Below, one piece after another: positions 47,905 through 58,611 of a stretch of DNA of 64,000 nt. The notes below the pieces were generated by a model, which did no database searches, was not told the DNA's origin, and worked only from the letters and a program-made list of their open reading frames with translations. How positions within the stretch are numbered: position 1 is the stretch's first letter; the number at the start of each line of letters is the position of its first letter. The stretch is from Setomelanomma holmii (Eukaryota > Ascomycota > Dothideomycetes > Pleosporales > Phaeosphaeriaceae): the NCBI GenBank assembly GCA_010015745.1, contig ML978154.1:520668-584667 (forward strand). The letters run 5' to 3'. Made by a program: the position numbers and the translations under genes.

Positions 47905-48708
47905 GTCGGACACGTGCGTGCATCAGGACGCTGTTTCGCGCCGAACTCCACCGTAGGCTCTTTGGGTGTCATTGCGATCAAGTATGGTATGTGACAAGCG
48001 TGCGGATTGGCACTTTCTCAGATTCGAGTCTGCCGAACGCCGTCGCTTGAGGAATTGAGTGTTTACCCATAGGTAATCGACCGTGCAAAGTGTAAGCCAA
48101 CGACAGGTTACGGCGGCAAGCTGGCAAACCATCTGGAAAGGGCGGATCAGGTATACACACCTTCGCCCGGAGCTGTATAGTTTGACCTATCGAAGTTGGA
48201 AGTTAAGCGCCAATTCTGTCGCGACCGTGCTGCTGGTGCGTGCACGAACGCGCTCTCGTGTCGGGGTACTCGGACTTGGTGGCCAGCCGGTAGCGTAAGC
48301 GCTGAGGCTGCAATGTAGACGATGGTCCAGATCAATGTGTCGAGGGACAACATTAGGGTGCAGTGTGAGCGTACCATCACCGTTAAGCGCTGAGACGGAT
48401 GCATGCCTGTGCACGGGCACTTCAGAGAAGTCTTGGGAAGAGCTCCATGTCAGCCTTGGCTGATTCTCTTCGGTCGCCCTTGCCGAAGTAGATGTTGGTG
48501 TCATTGATGCACGACGTGACCTGCTGGGCAACGTTTCCCAGTACATCGCCAGAATTACCTACTCTCGGGCACAGGTCTCAAGTAACCAAATTAGGCATGA
48601 AGGCACATTTGCTGCGCAGCTAACGTTGAATGTTCAACGATATCACAAGGCAAGAACAGCATTGAGAACAACCAGATGAGCTATAGAACAGTCTCATACA
48701 ATTCGTGG
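47905..48708. other. Spacer between paralogues C and D
   Basis: About 800 bases, carrying the presumed promoter of C and the 3' flank of D. No recognisable feature. Confidence 0.4.
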
Positions 48709-50927
48709 TCAAAGCCACCCAGGCGGCGGTGGTGGACGATTCGACCTATTGAGCAGTACAGGCGTGGTAGAAATCTGCCCAGATACTCTCCAACCATGGT
48801 TGGGCATCAACCTAATCTTCACTTTCTTTGACTCACTTCTTGCTCCACCGACCCACGTGGATGGCGTGCTGAGATTCTGGCGCATGTCTTCCGGTAGGCT
48901 ATATATTAACGTCGGCATGGCGGAGGTCTTCCACGTGGCGAGCTGCTCATTCGAGCCCTTCGAGGTCTTGATCATCGTGGCGACCAGAAACAGCAGACAT
49001 AACGCGAGCATGGCCAGCGGAAAGGTGAGCCAGGCCCAATAGACCTTCACAAAAGTTTCTGGAGCGAGAGCCTGCCCAGCAACGAACTCATTATTCCCAG
49101 GATCGGATCGAGCGACGTTAGTGATGGCTGTGGCGATCCTCTCCATGTGATTGGTAATATTGTTTGGCGCAATCCACGGGTTGAAGTGAAACGCGCGCCA
49201 CATAAAACGATCGGCGAAGCTCGTCCGGTACTTCAGAAATGGCTGTGCTGTTGGGTCGGATATTGTAATTACGGAGGGGAAGACCTCATCAAAGATGAAG
49301 ACCGCGTCTAGATTTGTATCGTTCGATACACCATAACCGGGGCCATCGTGACTCATGCCCGGTGGATAGATAGTGACGTTACCGTAGTAATCAACTTCGG
49401 TGAGATCCTTCGGGAGTGGATAATAGACGGTGTTATAAGGATAAGACGGCTTGGTAGTATTCCGAAAGGTCTCTACCACGGTTTCCTCGTAAACGCCCCA
49501 CGAATACGATGACTGCATCGTCTTGACACACCAAGACAGCATACACTCGTGTGCGATTGGAACGTCCTTACGGTACACACTCTCAGCGGTACCGTCAGCT
49601 GAGCTTACAATGAGGGCATCCAGAATGGGATGGTTAGAATCCTTGAAGTTGATAGAGCCGTCGTATAGAGTGTGTCTTGCTGGATTTGTGACCAGGGGAA
49701 GTGTGCGCATCAGCAGAGTCTCGCCGTATGTGCCATTACTGCCATTGCTGACTCTGTATCCAGACATGAGTACGGGTTTGGTGCTTGTCGTGTTCAAGAA
49801 GTATCCACACGCAGTACCTGTACGACAATTAGCTATGCTCTCCTCGTGATATTCGACCACTCTAGATAGCGCTTGCAAAGAAGAGGCGTCCATGTACAAT
49901 TGGTTGCGCACGAGATTGCAACGAGATCTGCTTACCGTTATCGTACGTATCATCTGATGTTGAATATACCGCACTTCGAACCCAATCCATTTTCATGTCC
50001 AGACAGGCATATGTCAAAAGACTGGAGACATCCACACATGCGCTACAAACTCCTAGAGTCTGATATGAGGGCCATGTACATACGCTTGTCGGGCACGAGA
50101 CAGGAAACTCTGCTTCACTGCCGTTGCGGTTTCGCGAAGGTTCAGTACCGTTCCTATCGTAGAACAAGGGCAGGAGCGCAGCCTTCATGTCTTGGTTTGG
50201 CTGTGCCATCGGTAGGGGACCCATTGTGCTCTGCCAAGCCCACACAACCTCGGGATCGTATCGGGTAGTTCTGGCAAGGAGCCCCTCGCCTCGTTCAGTC
50301 CATCGCTCTGGTAAGTTAGTAACCTGTTGGAAGAACGTGTCGATTGCGAGGAGCATGACGGTCAGCAAGGCTCCAAGTGCAGCAAGTGATTTTCCCTTGG
50401 TGCGTATTAACAGCAGTATAGATCCCCATGCACCTCGTGATGCTTTATCAAAGATTTCAAAATCAAATGCATCTTTTGACTCTTTGCCATGGAACCAAGA
50501 CCATTTGAGTTGACCGATCGCTTCTGAGATGGGGAGAATGAGCGCTGCTGACGCTATCTTAGACAGCACGGTAATGATAGTGAGCCCTAAGGGCCACTTG
50601 TTGAGAGCTTGGTCCTTCAGAGAAGCTAAGATTATGATGATAGCCCCTAAAAAGTGTCAAAAACAGATTTTCTGGACACATAGCCAGCTTGATCTTACCC
50701 ATACAAATAGCGCTTGTCGTGACGCTGACGATCTCGAACAACCAACGCTTGAAGACACTCTGCGATGCATTGTATTGTGCGAGCTTCCGTTCCAAACGTT
50801 GTGTTATGTCCAAATTAACTGTGTTGCCTACAGAAGCTCGATATGATGGCGGCTGGTTTTGGTTGCGGTTGTCGATGTGAGGTTGAGCATCCGACCCTCT
50901 GGCGAGCGAGTAATTTGGAGGGTTCAT
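48709..50927 (-). CDS. DUF3176 paralogue D (intact)
   Basis: Exons 50927-50699, 50646-49936 and 49817-48709 encode 682 residues. Intron 1 (52 nt, GTAAGA...TTTTTAG) is phase 1 at AICMG, the same position as in C. Intron 2 (118 nt, GTAAGC...CGTACAG) is private to D and phase 1 at DNG, just before TACGYFLN. Layout: short disordered N-terminus, LDITQRLERKLAQYNASQSVFKRW amphipathic lead-in, three membrane helices, a roughly 400-residue N-glycosylation-rich domain with conserved Cys motifs (CPTSVCTWPSY, CSACVDVSSLL, CGYFLN, HECMLSWCVKT), a final helix (WLTFPLAMLALCLLFLVATMI) and a cytoplasmic tail ending PPPPPGWL. This is the DUF3176 family, fungal membrane proteins without assigned biochemical function. 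Surface location is inferred from topology. Confidence 0.85.
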
Positions 50928-53366
50928 GTCGCATACGCCGTTGACAGTGCTTAAGTATTAGCAATGTGTTTCGCCTTGCATACCTTGCTCAGACGACAAA
51001 TCTTGCACAGAGCATCGCAAAAGTGTAATGAGGATGGTAATTGGTGTGAAGCTGAGATCAGATGTTTCGCACGACATGATGAGAAACTGTTCGTCCAGTT
51101 GTATACCTAGGCACAGATAGTGAGCCCTCGACGCAGAGGAGGATACACCGCGGTGTGGCGCAATTTAGGACCGCAGCGACTGTTCGTCGGGTCTAAGAAG
51201 CCCCCGGACCTGTCGGATGGTATCATTTCGCGCTCGTCGCAACTGATCCGTGCCTGTGTAGGAAGCGTGCGTGTTCGGTTGTTCTAAGCACTGCATTGGC
51301 CGGGGTCTCCAGCGGCTGCAGCGCGAATCATGTGTTCGCGCACAATCGACAATAAGAACGAAAAGGACATCGCACGCCCTTGAAGACTTGTAAGCGCCGA
51401 TGGCCTAGTAGCCAAAGAATCGCGATAGGTCATGAGCAGTGGCGACACGGGCGGTCAGCCTTGGGCGGCACGGCTGCTCGCTTATTTAGGCTGTTTAGGT
51501 TCATGCGCGCCAAGCTCAGGAGCCGGCAAACTGCGTCCTCCACACCGGCCGAAATCGCCAGAGGATATCTGCTATATACAATATCATTGCTATCGCTCAC
51601 AGCGTGGGAGGCAAGCCTAATGCAGAACCGATAAGTGTAATTTGTCGCGGAGACCCATCACTACGCACTGAATGTTTGGACCAATTACGTCTTTCCAAGA
51701 CTTTAGCAAAGATCGTGGGGATTACACCAGCAGGACTTTCTTGACTTTCGATATATATACCGTAGGTAGTCTTGCGAACGCGTGGGTGCAGTGCTTGCGG
51801 GTCTGCATGCTCGTTCGTGTTATTGATCATACTACAGGCGCTGCTTGGATTTCAGCCATGGTGCAGTGGCTTCTTTTGAGTGAACGTTGGTGGAGTCTAG
51901 TCCCGTTCTTTTCCCGCTCCTTGAGCGAGGAGACTTTAAGGAAGTAAACATGTAGGTATTCTTTGAATTGCATGTGATTAGTTGTGCATGATCTCGAGGT
52001 GAGAGTGGAGCGAAGCGCTATTGGTCTGAACCGTTGGTGATGACGAAGAGGTCCGTCTGCCCGCCAAGGATGCAGAAAGGGTCGTTTCATTAAGGTTGAC
52101 GTGCAGGTGGTGGTTGCCGTCCGAGCACCGTTGGAGCGGACGATATAACGTCAGGGCCGAACTCCGGCGCTTAGAGATACACTGCTATTGGTAGTCTTCC
52201 CAACCTGGTACCTGAAATCTGTTATGCAAACCTTGCACAGTCCATAGCAAAGGCTGAGATGAATGAATGTGTGAGTATGCCTGTAGTGTAAGTATGGCCA
52301 CGTGCAAAGTCTTTCTGCCAGACGATCCAGGGTCAGTGATTCATATCTGTTTTGCGAGAACTTGAAGTGAAGGTCTCGAGGTTCCTTCGCGCTGAGCCTA
52401 GGTGTTCGTTGCAAGTTGACGTTCTTGCGAGTTGATTGTGGCTGCATACCTCGTGCACAGGTGGAAGGTCGACATTATTGGGACAACAACCTTTCGCGTA
52501 GCTTTAGCTGTGAGGTTTATTGAGTATCTACCGAGATCTAGAAGTCGAAAGCGCGTAACGCCAAAGACAGTCACGTGCGAACAAAAAGGTGTGACTTGGG
52601 TTGCGGGAACGGCTGACTGGCGCAACGGGCCAGTCGCGTAGAGCCAATCGCTTCACCTCCAGGGACGGGACCAAAACCGCCAAGCCCCGTGCATGCCGCT
52701 AAAAGCTGTTCGATTGGTTAGAATTGAATCTTGCGACTGCAGAAGGACTACGGAAATTACAGGTGGAGATCCATACTCACAGGAACCGTCGCTGATGAAA
52801 TCGCCTTGTTGAAAGCCCTTCCAGCGCTTGCAAATGTGATAGCTCGATGTGACAAGCAAACCAGAGAATTGTCGTCCATTGCGAAGCGGTGTTGGGCCTC
52901 CATGAGGCCCCGCCTAACGCCTTGTGTTCCAGTCGCGTCAGTCTTTACGTTTCAGCTTGCCGAATCGGTACCCCAACAATCATGCCTTTCCTTGCTCCTT
53001 CCAATGATTGCACAAGGTCCGCATAATCACAGCATTGTGCTTGTTCCTCTTCGTGCATTCAATGTCGCGTCGGTGGCTTCCAAGGCGGTTATCGTAGTGA
53101 TGGGTCGCAGCGGGCTGAAGCGCCGTGGATAGAGGGTGGAGATGATGCTGTCGTGCGATGCCTGGCCGTCGGTGTTGTCATGAGTTCATGTTGATGGATA
53201 AATGCGCTCGTGTTTCCCTTCCTTCTGGCCTCATCCCAAGTGGAACATCTTCAAGTGTGACACACATCCACCTTGACTCTTGCTTGGCCGTGCCAACATT
53301 CCTTCATTCCTCAATCTTGTATAACTTCTTAAAGACTTTCGCCGAAGGTCATCAAACACCGCCACC
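50928..53366. other. Gene-poor interval between paralogue D and the repeat-peptide gene
   Basis: About 2.4 kb. Open frames at 51380-51634, 52432-52641 and 52731-53132 lack recognisable domains or splice context. The last 150 bases form the CT-rich leader of the repeat-peptide gene. No other feature supported. Confidence 0.4.
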
Positions 53367-54113
53367 ATGCACGGATCGAAGTTATTCCTGGTTGCTTCCG
53401 TAATCATCCCAGTCTTTGGGGCTCCACTACCGACACCTGATGTGAGTTCTGAAGCGAATGACGTATCCAAGCGTGCGTGCTAATTGTTAAATCAGAGTGT
53501 TGCTCCTCTCGATATCGCCATTCCGCGTCGCACTGTCTTCCCGTTTAACAATTTGTTCCGCGACGTTATGAAACGAGCACCCATTCCAGTCTCTGACTCT
53601 TCCTTTGAACCGAGTGAACGCGGTCTTGGTGTGGGTGATGGCGGCAAGCGTGGCCTCGGTGTGAAAGATGGCGGAGAGAAGCGTGGCCTCGGCGTGAACG
53701 ACGGTGGAGAAAAGCGCGGTCTCGGTGTAGGGGACGGTGGTAAGCGCGGTCTCGGTGTTAAGGATGGTGGGGAGAAGCGTGGCCTCGGTGTAAACGATGG
53801 TGGAGAAAAGCGCGGTCTTGGTGTGGGAGACGGTGGCAAACGAGGCCTCGGTGTCAGTGATGGCGGAAGCAAACGTGGCCTCGGTGTCAACGATGGTGGC
53901 AGCAAGCGTGGTCTTGGTGTTAATGACGGCGGAAGCAAACGTGGCCTAGGTGTCAGCGACGGTGGCAGCAAGCGCGGTCTTGGTGTCAATGATGGCGGCA
54001 GCAAACGCGGACTTGGTGTCAGCGATGGAGGCAGCAAGCGAGGACTCGGTGTCGGAGATGGAGGAAAGAAGCGCGGCCTCGGCGTCAGTGATGGCGGCAG
54101 CAAGCGGATGTGA
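53367..54113 (+). CDS. Secreted Kex2-processed repeat-peptide precursor
   Basis: Exon 1 53367-53441 starts in a perfect GCCACCATG context and encodes MHGSKLFLVASVIIPVFGAPLPTPD, a signal peptide. A 54-nt intron (GTGAGT, GCTAATTG branch region, ATCAG) leads in phase 0 to exon 2, 53496-54113. Total 230 residues. A pro-region with RR and KR sites is followed by fifteen tandem units GLGV-x-DGG-(E/S/K)-KR. The units would release five peptide forms after Kex2 cleavage and carboxypeptidase trimming: GLGVGDGG (4), GLGVKDGGE (2), GLGVNDGGE (2), GLGVSDGGS (4) and GLGVNDGGS (3). The Lys-Arg codons and Gly codons vary between units while the peptide stays fixed, which indicates selection on the product. 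There is no Tyr or Trp in the cores. Members of this KEP class include pheromones, repellents and RiPP precursors; which one applies here is unknown. The gene lies inside the DUF3176 array, tail to tail with copy E. Confidence 0.88.
53622..54107 (+). repeat. Fifteen tandem 30/33-bp peptide-coding repeats
   Basis: Three 30-bp and twelve 33-bp units encode GLGVxDGG...KR. Units 1-3 and 4-6 form a duplicated higher-order triplet (G, K, N at the variable position). Units 8-15 mainly alternate S and N. Synonymous differences between units are frequent. Confidence 0.95.
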
Positions 54114-54264
54114 GAGCTGAGGTGCGAATGAATGTTGAAAAGCCGGATCAATTTTTTCGGAATCATCTCAAACCACCGCTACAGGACATGCGCAAAAGTA
54201 TACAACAATTTCGATACCCAACCCTCCCATTGGACTCGCGAGGGGTTTCTCCAATATTTCGACC

Positions 54265-56739
54265 TCAAATCCACCCCGGCGGTGGAAGGTTCTTAGGGAT
54301 TTTCGGCGTCATTGGCGAGAAGACATCTCCAGAGGCTCTCCAGCCTCTTGTAGCCGACAGTCTGACTTTTAATTCTTTTGCTCTTGCTCGAGGAGTTCCT
54401 TTCGAGTTTGACTTGGCGAGTCTCTTCTGGTAATGATCCGGGAGGCCATAGAGTAGAGTAGCAATGGCAGAATTCTTCCTTATACTGACTTGACCCTTTT
54501 CTGTAGCGCTTTTGACCACTGTAGCCAGCAAAAACACCCCACTGACGAGAAGGAGACCGACCGGTAACGACAACCATCCCCAACGGACCTCGACGTATAC
54601 TTCATTGTCGAACGCTTGACCGTGAACGTTTTCGCTACTCGAGGCCGAACGAATGACATTGGTAATAGCTTCGCTCAGTCGATCCAAATGTCGAGTGAGG
54701 TTGTTTGGCAACAACCAGGGATTGAAGTCGAGAAATTTCGTCCTGACCTGGGCGCTGCCAACCCTCCAGCGGAAAATGGATTGGGAGTCATTGTATGGAA
54801 CTGAAGTAAAAGCTGGGAAAACGCGATCGAAGACCTGAACTGTGAACAGCATTGTGTTGTTGTTCACACCCCAGCCATACTCCGAAAAGTTATTGCCGGT
54901 AGACGGAGCAGAAATTGTCACGTTCTCGAGATAGTCCGTCATTGTAAGGTTCTGTTCCGGAATGCGATAGGCTTTCCATGGCAGGGAAACCTGAGTATCA
55001 TTCAAGACCGTTCTCTTGACTTCCTCCTTGTAAGTGCCCAAAAAGTACGAAGACTCGATGGTCTTGACACAGAATCTGAACACACACTCATGAAGGATTG
55101 GGGTTTTATTCGCGTAGACATCATGTTTGTCCGTCATGCTGGAGATTAGGGCATCGGCAATTGGGTTACGTACGTGCTTGAAGTTGATTGAGCCTATGCC
55201 GTACAACGGGCTGCGCATCGGGTTGCTGACCAGGGGCAGTGTTCGCGACAGCAATACTTCGCCGGTAGCCTGACTATTGTCATCGACCATGTACCCGGAC
55301 ATAAGCGTTGGTTGCGCGCTAGTGGCGTTAAGAAAGTATCCACACACCGTCGAATTCGGAAAGGAGGATACAGTTGAGTTCAGTGTGGATAGCCAGTCCA
55401 CTCGTGTATACATGCATGCAAACTGCAGAAGGTTGGTAGCTTCCACACATTCGCTGCAAACTCCAAGGGTATCGTATGCCGGCCAAGTACAGTTGCTGCT
55501 TGGACATGCTAGAGGGACATCCGCACGAGTTCCATTCCCGAACGCCATAGGCTGAGTTCCATTGCCGGTCCAAAAAGGGTCCGCGACTGCCTGCATCTCT
55601 ACATCCGCTTGGGACATCGGTGTCCCATTTTGGTATTCGATCGGATAAATCGGCTCATAACGAACTGCGCGAGCAATGGTGCTATTGCTACTCTGGAGAG
55701 TCCATCTTTCTGGAAAGCTGACCAACTGTTGGAAAAAAGGATCAAGGGCCAATGCGAATATCGTGACTAGTGCACCCAAGGCTGCAACAGTCTTGCCCTT
55801 GGTATGAATGAGCAACAAAAGTGCACCCCATGGACCCCTTGACGCGTTGTCGAACATTTCGAAATCCCACATTTTCTTGGAGTCGCCTTTGATGAACCAG
55901 CTCCATTTCAACTGGCCCAGGGCTTCAGCGACGGGAAGTAGAAGAGCTGCGCCTGCCACTCGAGAAAGGATAGAGACAAAGGCGTTGAGTGTAAATCCCA
56001 TGCCGCTGAAAGGCCATCGGGATGCTGGTTGATCTCTGAGAACGACCAAAACAGCGATTATAGCGGCCATGCAGATAGCGCTGATAAGCCAGCTAATGAT
56101 CTCGAGCAGCCATCTTTCGAGGACATTTCCGGATGAGTTGTATCTCCAAAGTTTTTCTTCGAGTCGTTGAGCAATATTTGGCGCGGGTTCTCCTTTCTCA
56201 CTTTCGAAGGGAGGAGGTTGAACGAAGATGGATGGAGGCTGAGGTGATACATCGTGAATACCAAGACCAAGGTCCTTCTTTTCATCGGTGTTGTCCTTGC
56301 TCTTCTCAGAAGGCTTCTTGTCGAATGTGGTATCGACGGAAAGCCCATCGAGACGAACTCGAGGACGATCGGTCGGGAAGAAACGAAGGAGAGGGCGACG
56401 TGTTTGTTGTTGACGAATCACCTCCGGCGGTGGCTCTGGGATGGGCCAAATTGCAGAACGATCACTTGAGGTTTGGATCGTCGTGGTTGGACTTGGGTCG
56501 ACTGGTGATGGCTGTGACGCACCGACAGGGCTTGGGTTCAGCAACGACGGTTTCCCTTGAGGAAGGATCTCGGGCGTGGTAGGTGTGGTAGGCGTTGTTC
56601 CATATGTCTTGGGCCCAGCTCGTTCATCGTGAGCCTCGAGGTAGATGGGTATGCCTGGGAAGGCTGGCCATAAAGACGGGCTTCGTGGTGGACGAGGCAT
56701 GCTCGAGCCCTGGCCAGGAATAGAAAGTGGATATGGCAT
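54265..56739 (-). CDS. DUF3176 paralogue E (intact, intronless, long N-terminus)
   Basis: Intronless, 824 residues from ATG 56739; a non-ATG extension is open upstream. A roughly 190-residue Pro/Ser-rich N-terminus, unique to this copy, precedes NIAQRLEEKLWRYNSSGNVLERW and helices at about 213-234 (WLISAICMAAIIAVLVVL), 252-275 (FVSILSRVAGAALLLPVAEA) and 319-336 (AALGALVTIFALALDPFF). The outer domain carries the conserved motifs CPSSNCTWPAYDTLGVCSEC, CGYFLN and HECVFRFCVKT and many NxS/T sites. The last helix lies near 720-742 (LSLPVGLLLVSGVFLLATVV). A basic tail ends NLPPPGWI. It is the most complete member of the array. Its stop is 151 bases from the stop of the repeat-peptide gene, so the two share a 3' region. 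Confidence 0.87.
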   Translation of the reverse strand: MPYPLSIPGQGSSMPRPPRSPSLWPAFPGIPIYLEAHDERAGPKTYGTTPTTPTTPEILPQGKPSLLNPSPVGASQPSPVDPSPTTTIQTSSDRSAIWPIPEPPPEVIRQQQTRRPLLRFFPTDRPRVRLDGLSVDTTFDKKPSEKSKDNTDEKKDLGLGIHDVSPQPPSIFVQPPPFESEKGEPAPNIAQRLEEKLWRYNSSGNVLERWLLEIISWLISAICMAAIIAVLVVLRDQPASRWPFSGMGFTLNAFVSILSRVAGAALLLPVAEALGQLKWSWFIKGDSKKMWDFEMFDNASRGPWGALLLLIHTKGKTVAALGALVTIFALALDPFFQQLVSFPERWTLQSSNSTIARAVRYEPIYPIEYQNGTPMSQADVEMQAVADPFWTGNGTQPMAFGNGTRADVPLACPSSNCTWPAYDTLGVCSECVEATNLLQFACMYTRVDWLSTLNSTVSSFPNSTVCGYFLNATSAQPTLMSGYMVDDNSQATGEVLLSRTLPLVSNPMRSPLYGIGSINFKHVRNPIADALISSMTDKHDVYANKTPILHECVFRFCVKTIESSYFLGTYKEEVKRTVLNDTQVSLPWKAYRIPEQNLTMTDYLENVTISAPSTGNNFSEYGWGVNNNTMLFTVQVFDRVFPAFTSVPYNDSQSIFRWRVGSAQVRTKFLDFNPWLLPNNLTRHLDRLSEAITNVIRSASSSENVHGQAFDNEVYVEVRWGWLSLPVGLLLVSGVFLLATVVKSATEKGQVSIRKNSAIATLLYGLPDHYQKRLAKSNSKGTPRARAKELKVRLSATRGWRASGDVFSPMTPKIPKNLPPPGWI

Positions 56740-57990
56740 GAAGGAAAGCGTGAGGCGATCAGATTGCCCAAGACAGCAACGGATAACCAACTATAGGAGA
56801 GTGAATGCCAGCAGAGACAGAGAAGAATGGCACCGAAGGCTGACTAGTCACTGCAGTCTCTTCACTGAGGTTCTTACCTTCCAACTATAACATATGCAGG
56901 CTCATGTACAAGCCTCCGCCGCCCATGTTCATTATTGGAGTAGGCGCGAAACATCAAACACTGCTGCTACTGCGGCGTGCATGCCAACTATCCTTTCGTT
57001 CTAGAAACCGGTGCGTTACCGACGAGATCAACCATTCACCTCCCAGCCTACGCGCAATGACCCATGCCAGCCTCCATGAATACCTGCCAAGAAAGGCGGC
57101 TGAGGGTTGTTTCCAGGACACCTGCGTGCGGCGAGGGCATCGGGTGCTGTAGGGCCGGGGCACCGGTGAGGTTGTAGCCGTACAGAGTAGTAGTATAAGC
57201 GCTGGCCTGGCCGGATAGCCAGCCTAGTATATCCTGTTGCCGCCGCCATATGGAGAACATATGCAAACATATGCAGGTTGGCATATAATTAGCACTTGGC
57301 CCCCTCGTGCGGGCAGCTTGATGATGACGATGCGGCACAGTCATGGAAGCGCTTGGAGCCTCATGAGCCTTGAAACAAACATAACGGCGCAGTAGTCAGA
57401 GATCAGTGTTGTTTATGCTGAGTGGGCGAATGAGCGTCAATGACGCGAGCCCATTTGGGCAACGCGTGATAGTGTGCGGCGTGGTGGTGGTAATGTACAG
57501 TAAATGGCGAAGACGGTCGTTTCTCGACGTTTTCGAGGTGGGGAGATGGCTCGTGCGGCGTTCGATCGTGGAAGATCAGCGGACGCTCTCCACGCTTAGC
57601 ATTATTTTTAGTTATCCAATGACTGTGCACGAGTAGACGACCTTATCGATTGTCGGCAAAACGTCTTTTCTTCGTCGTCAATAACATGTCCCTTGTGGAA
57701 GCTTCCAAGGCTCGGTAGTGGACAGTCTAGGATGCACGTGACTGTTCGACTACCTAGATACTCGGACAGAAGCCCTTACCTAACCCTAGACAAAAGTGGA
57801 GATCTTCCTTCTGACTCCCAGCCTTCCCAAGTTACACTGTTGTCGCCCTTGGCTGACTGCCTTGGTACCGCTATGGCTTGACACTCGTCATCTCATTCGG
57901 CAGAGTATCTCTACGATACACGTAGTCCTTGTGGCGCAGGGTTGTGAGATGCAACCAACATCGGTCGTGGCTACGGGGAGCTACTGAAGC

Positions 57991-58611
57991 TTGTTCAGTA
58001 ACCTGATTGGGCTCATTGTTTGCACTCACGACTACGACAGAAACGCCACAGCATACTCATTCGTCCGGAGAATAGTCGTTTCCGCTTTGACAGCCGGAGG
58101 CCCTTCTTCTGTAGCCGCCTGCGCCCCGGACCCATCTTGGTTGCATGTGGAAACACTCGGGTTCTGCGCTTACCCACGACGTGAGAAGTTTCGACGAGCA
58201 CGGAGATGGCTGGGAGGATGGCGTTATCACTGTCGAAGGATGAATAGAAGAGCTCCACAGGGTCATGGAAGAACGCTACTACGCCACGGTGGCGGTTTCA
58301 TGGAGAAGTTCGAAGTTGAAGAGGCTGGAAATGATGCTATAAAAAGACACAAGAGCCCCAAGACTTGGGTGCGTAGGCGCGAAACGAAACAACGTGGTGG
58401 CGGAAGCTACGTAACCGATGGAGATGTGGACCTAATCGCAGGCCGCCGACCATGGGTTGCCGCGCTGTGGTTCGACAGTGAGCCGGTCATGCGCTCATCG
58501 AACTGCCAAGACTGGTTATCTGACCTCTGTACCCGAATCTGGGGACGAGCTCGATGGGCAAAATCTTCGGTGTATGATCCGGATGTGACAGGTAATCAAG
58601 GCTGCGTGTAA
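57991..58611 (+). CDS. Long open frame, uncertain
   Basis: A 206-codon intronless frame that opens at TTG, not ATG. Composition is Arg/Gly/Trp-rich, with a plausible-looking C-terminal half (GGFMEKFEVEEAGNDAIKRH, WVAALWFDSEPVMRSSN, NCQDWLSDLCTRIWGRARW). No domain recognised and no splice evidence. It may be an exon of an unrecognised gene or chance. Confidence 0.22.
   Translation: MFSNLIGLIVCTHDYDRNATAYSFVRRIVVSALTAGGPSSVAACAPDPSWLHVETLGFCAYPRREKFRRARRWLGGWRYHCRRMNRRAPQGHGRTLLRHGGGFMEKFEVEEAGNDAIKRHKSPKTWVRRRETKQRGGGSYVTDGDVDLIAGRRPWVAALWFDSEPVMRSSNCQDWLSDLCTRIWGRARWAKSSVYDPDVTGNQGCV

Noticed and set aside
1079..50927. All broken genes explained by low-quality assembly
   Set aside because: The conserved genes are free of indels, and one lesion is a perfect 37-bp duplication; single-base cases (1570, 43630) could still be errors.
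53367..54113. Repeat precursor as a dikaritin/ustiloxin-type RiPP
   Set aside because: The cores have no Tyr or other aromatic residue for the usual ether cyclisation, and no DUF3328, tyrosinase or P450 gene is seen nearby.
53367..54113. Repeat precursor as the mating alpha-pheromone gene
   Set aside because: Alpha-type cores of ascomycetes are Trp/Cys/Pro-containing and end in Gly-Gln-Pro-type sequence; GLGVxDGG does not resemble them.
53492..54166. 224-codon minus-strand Pro/Arg/Leu repeat protein
   Set aside because: Exact antisense shadow of the repeat-peptide gene; no start context, signal peptide or intron logic of its own.
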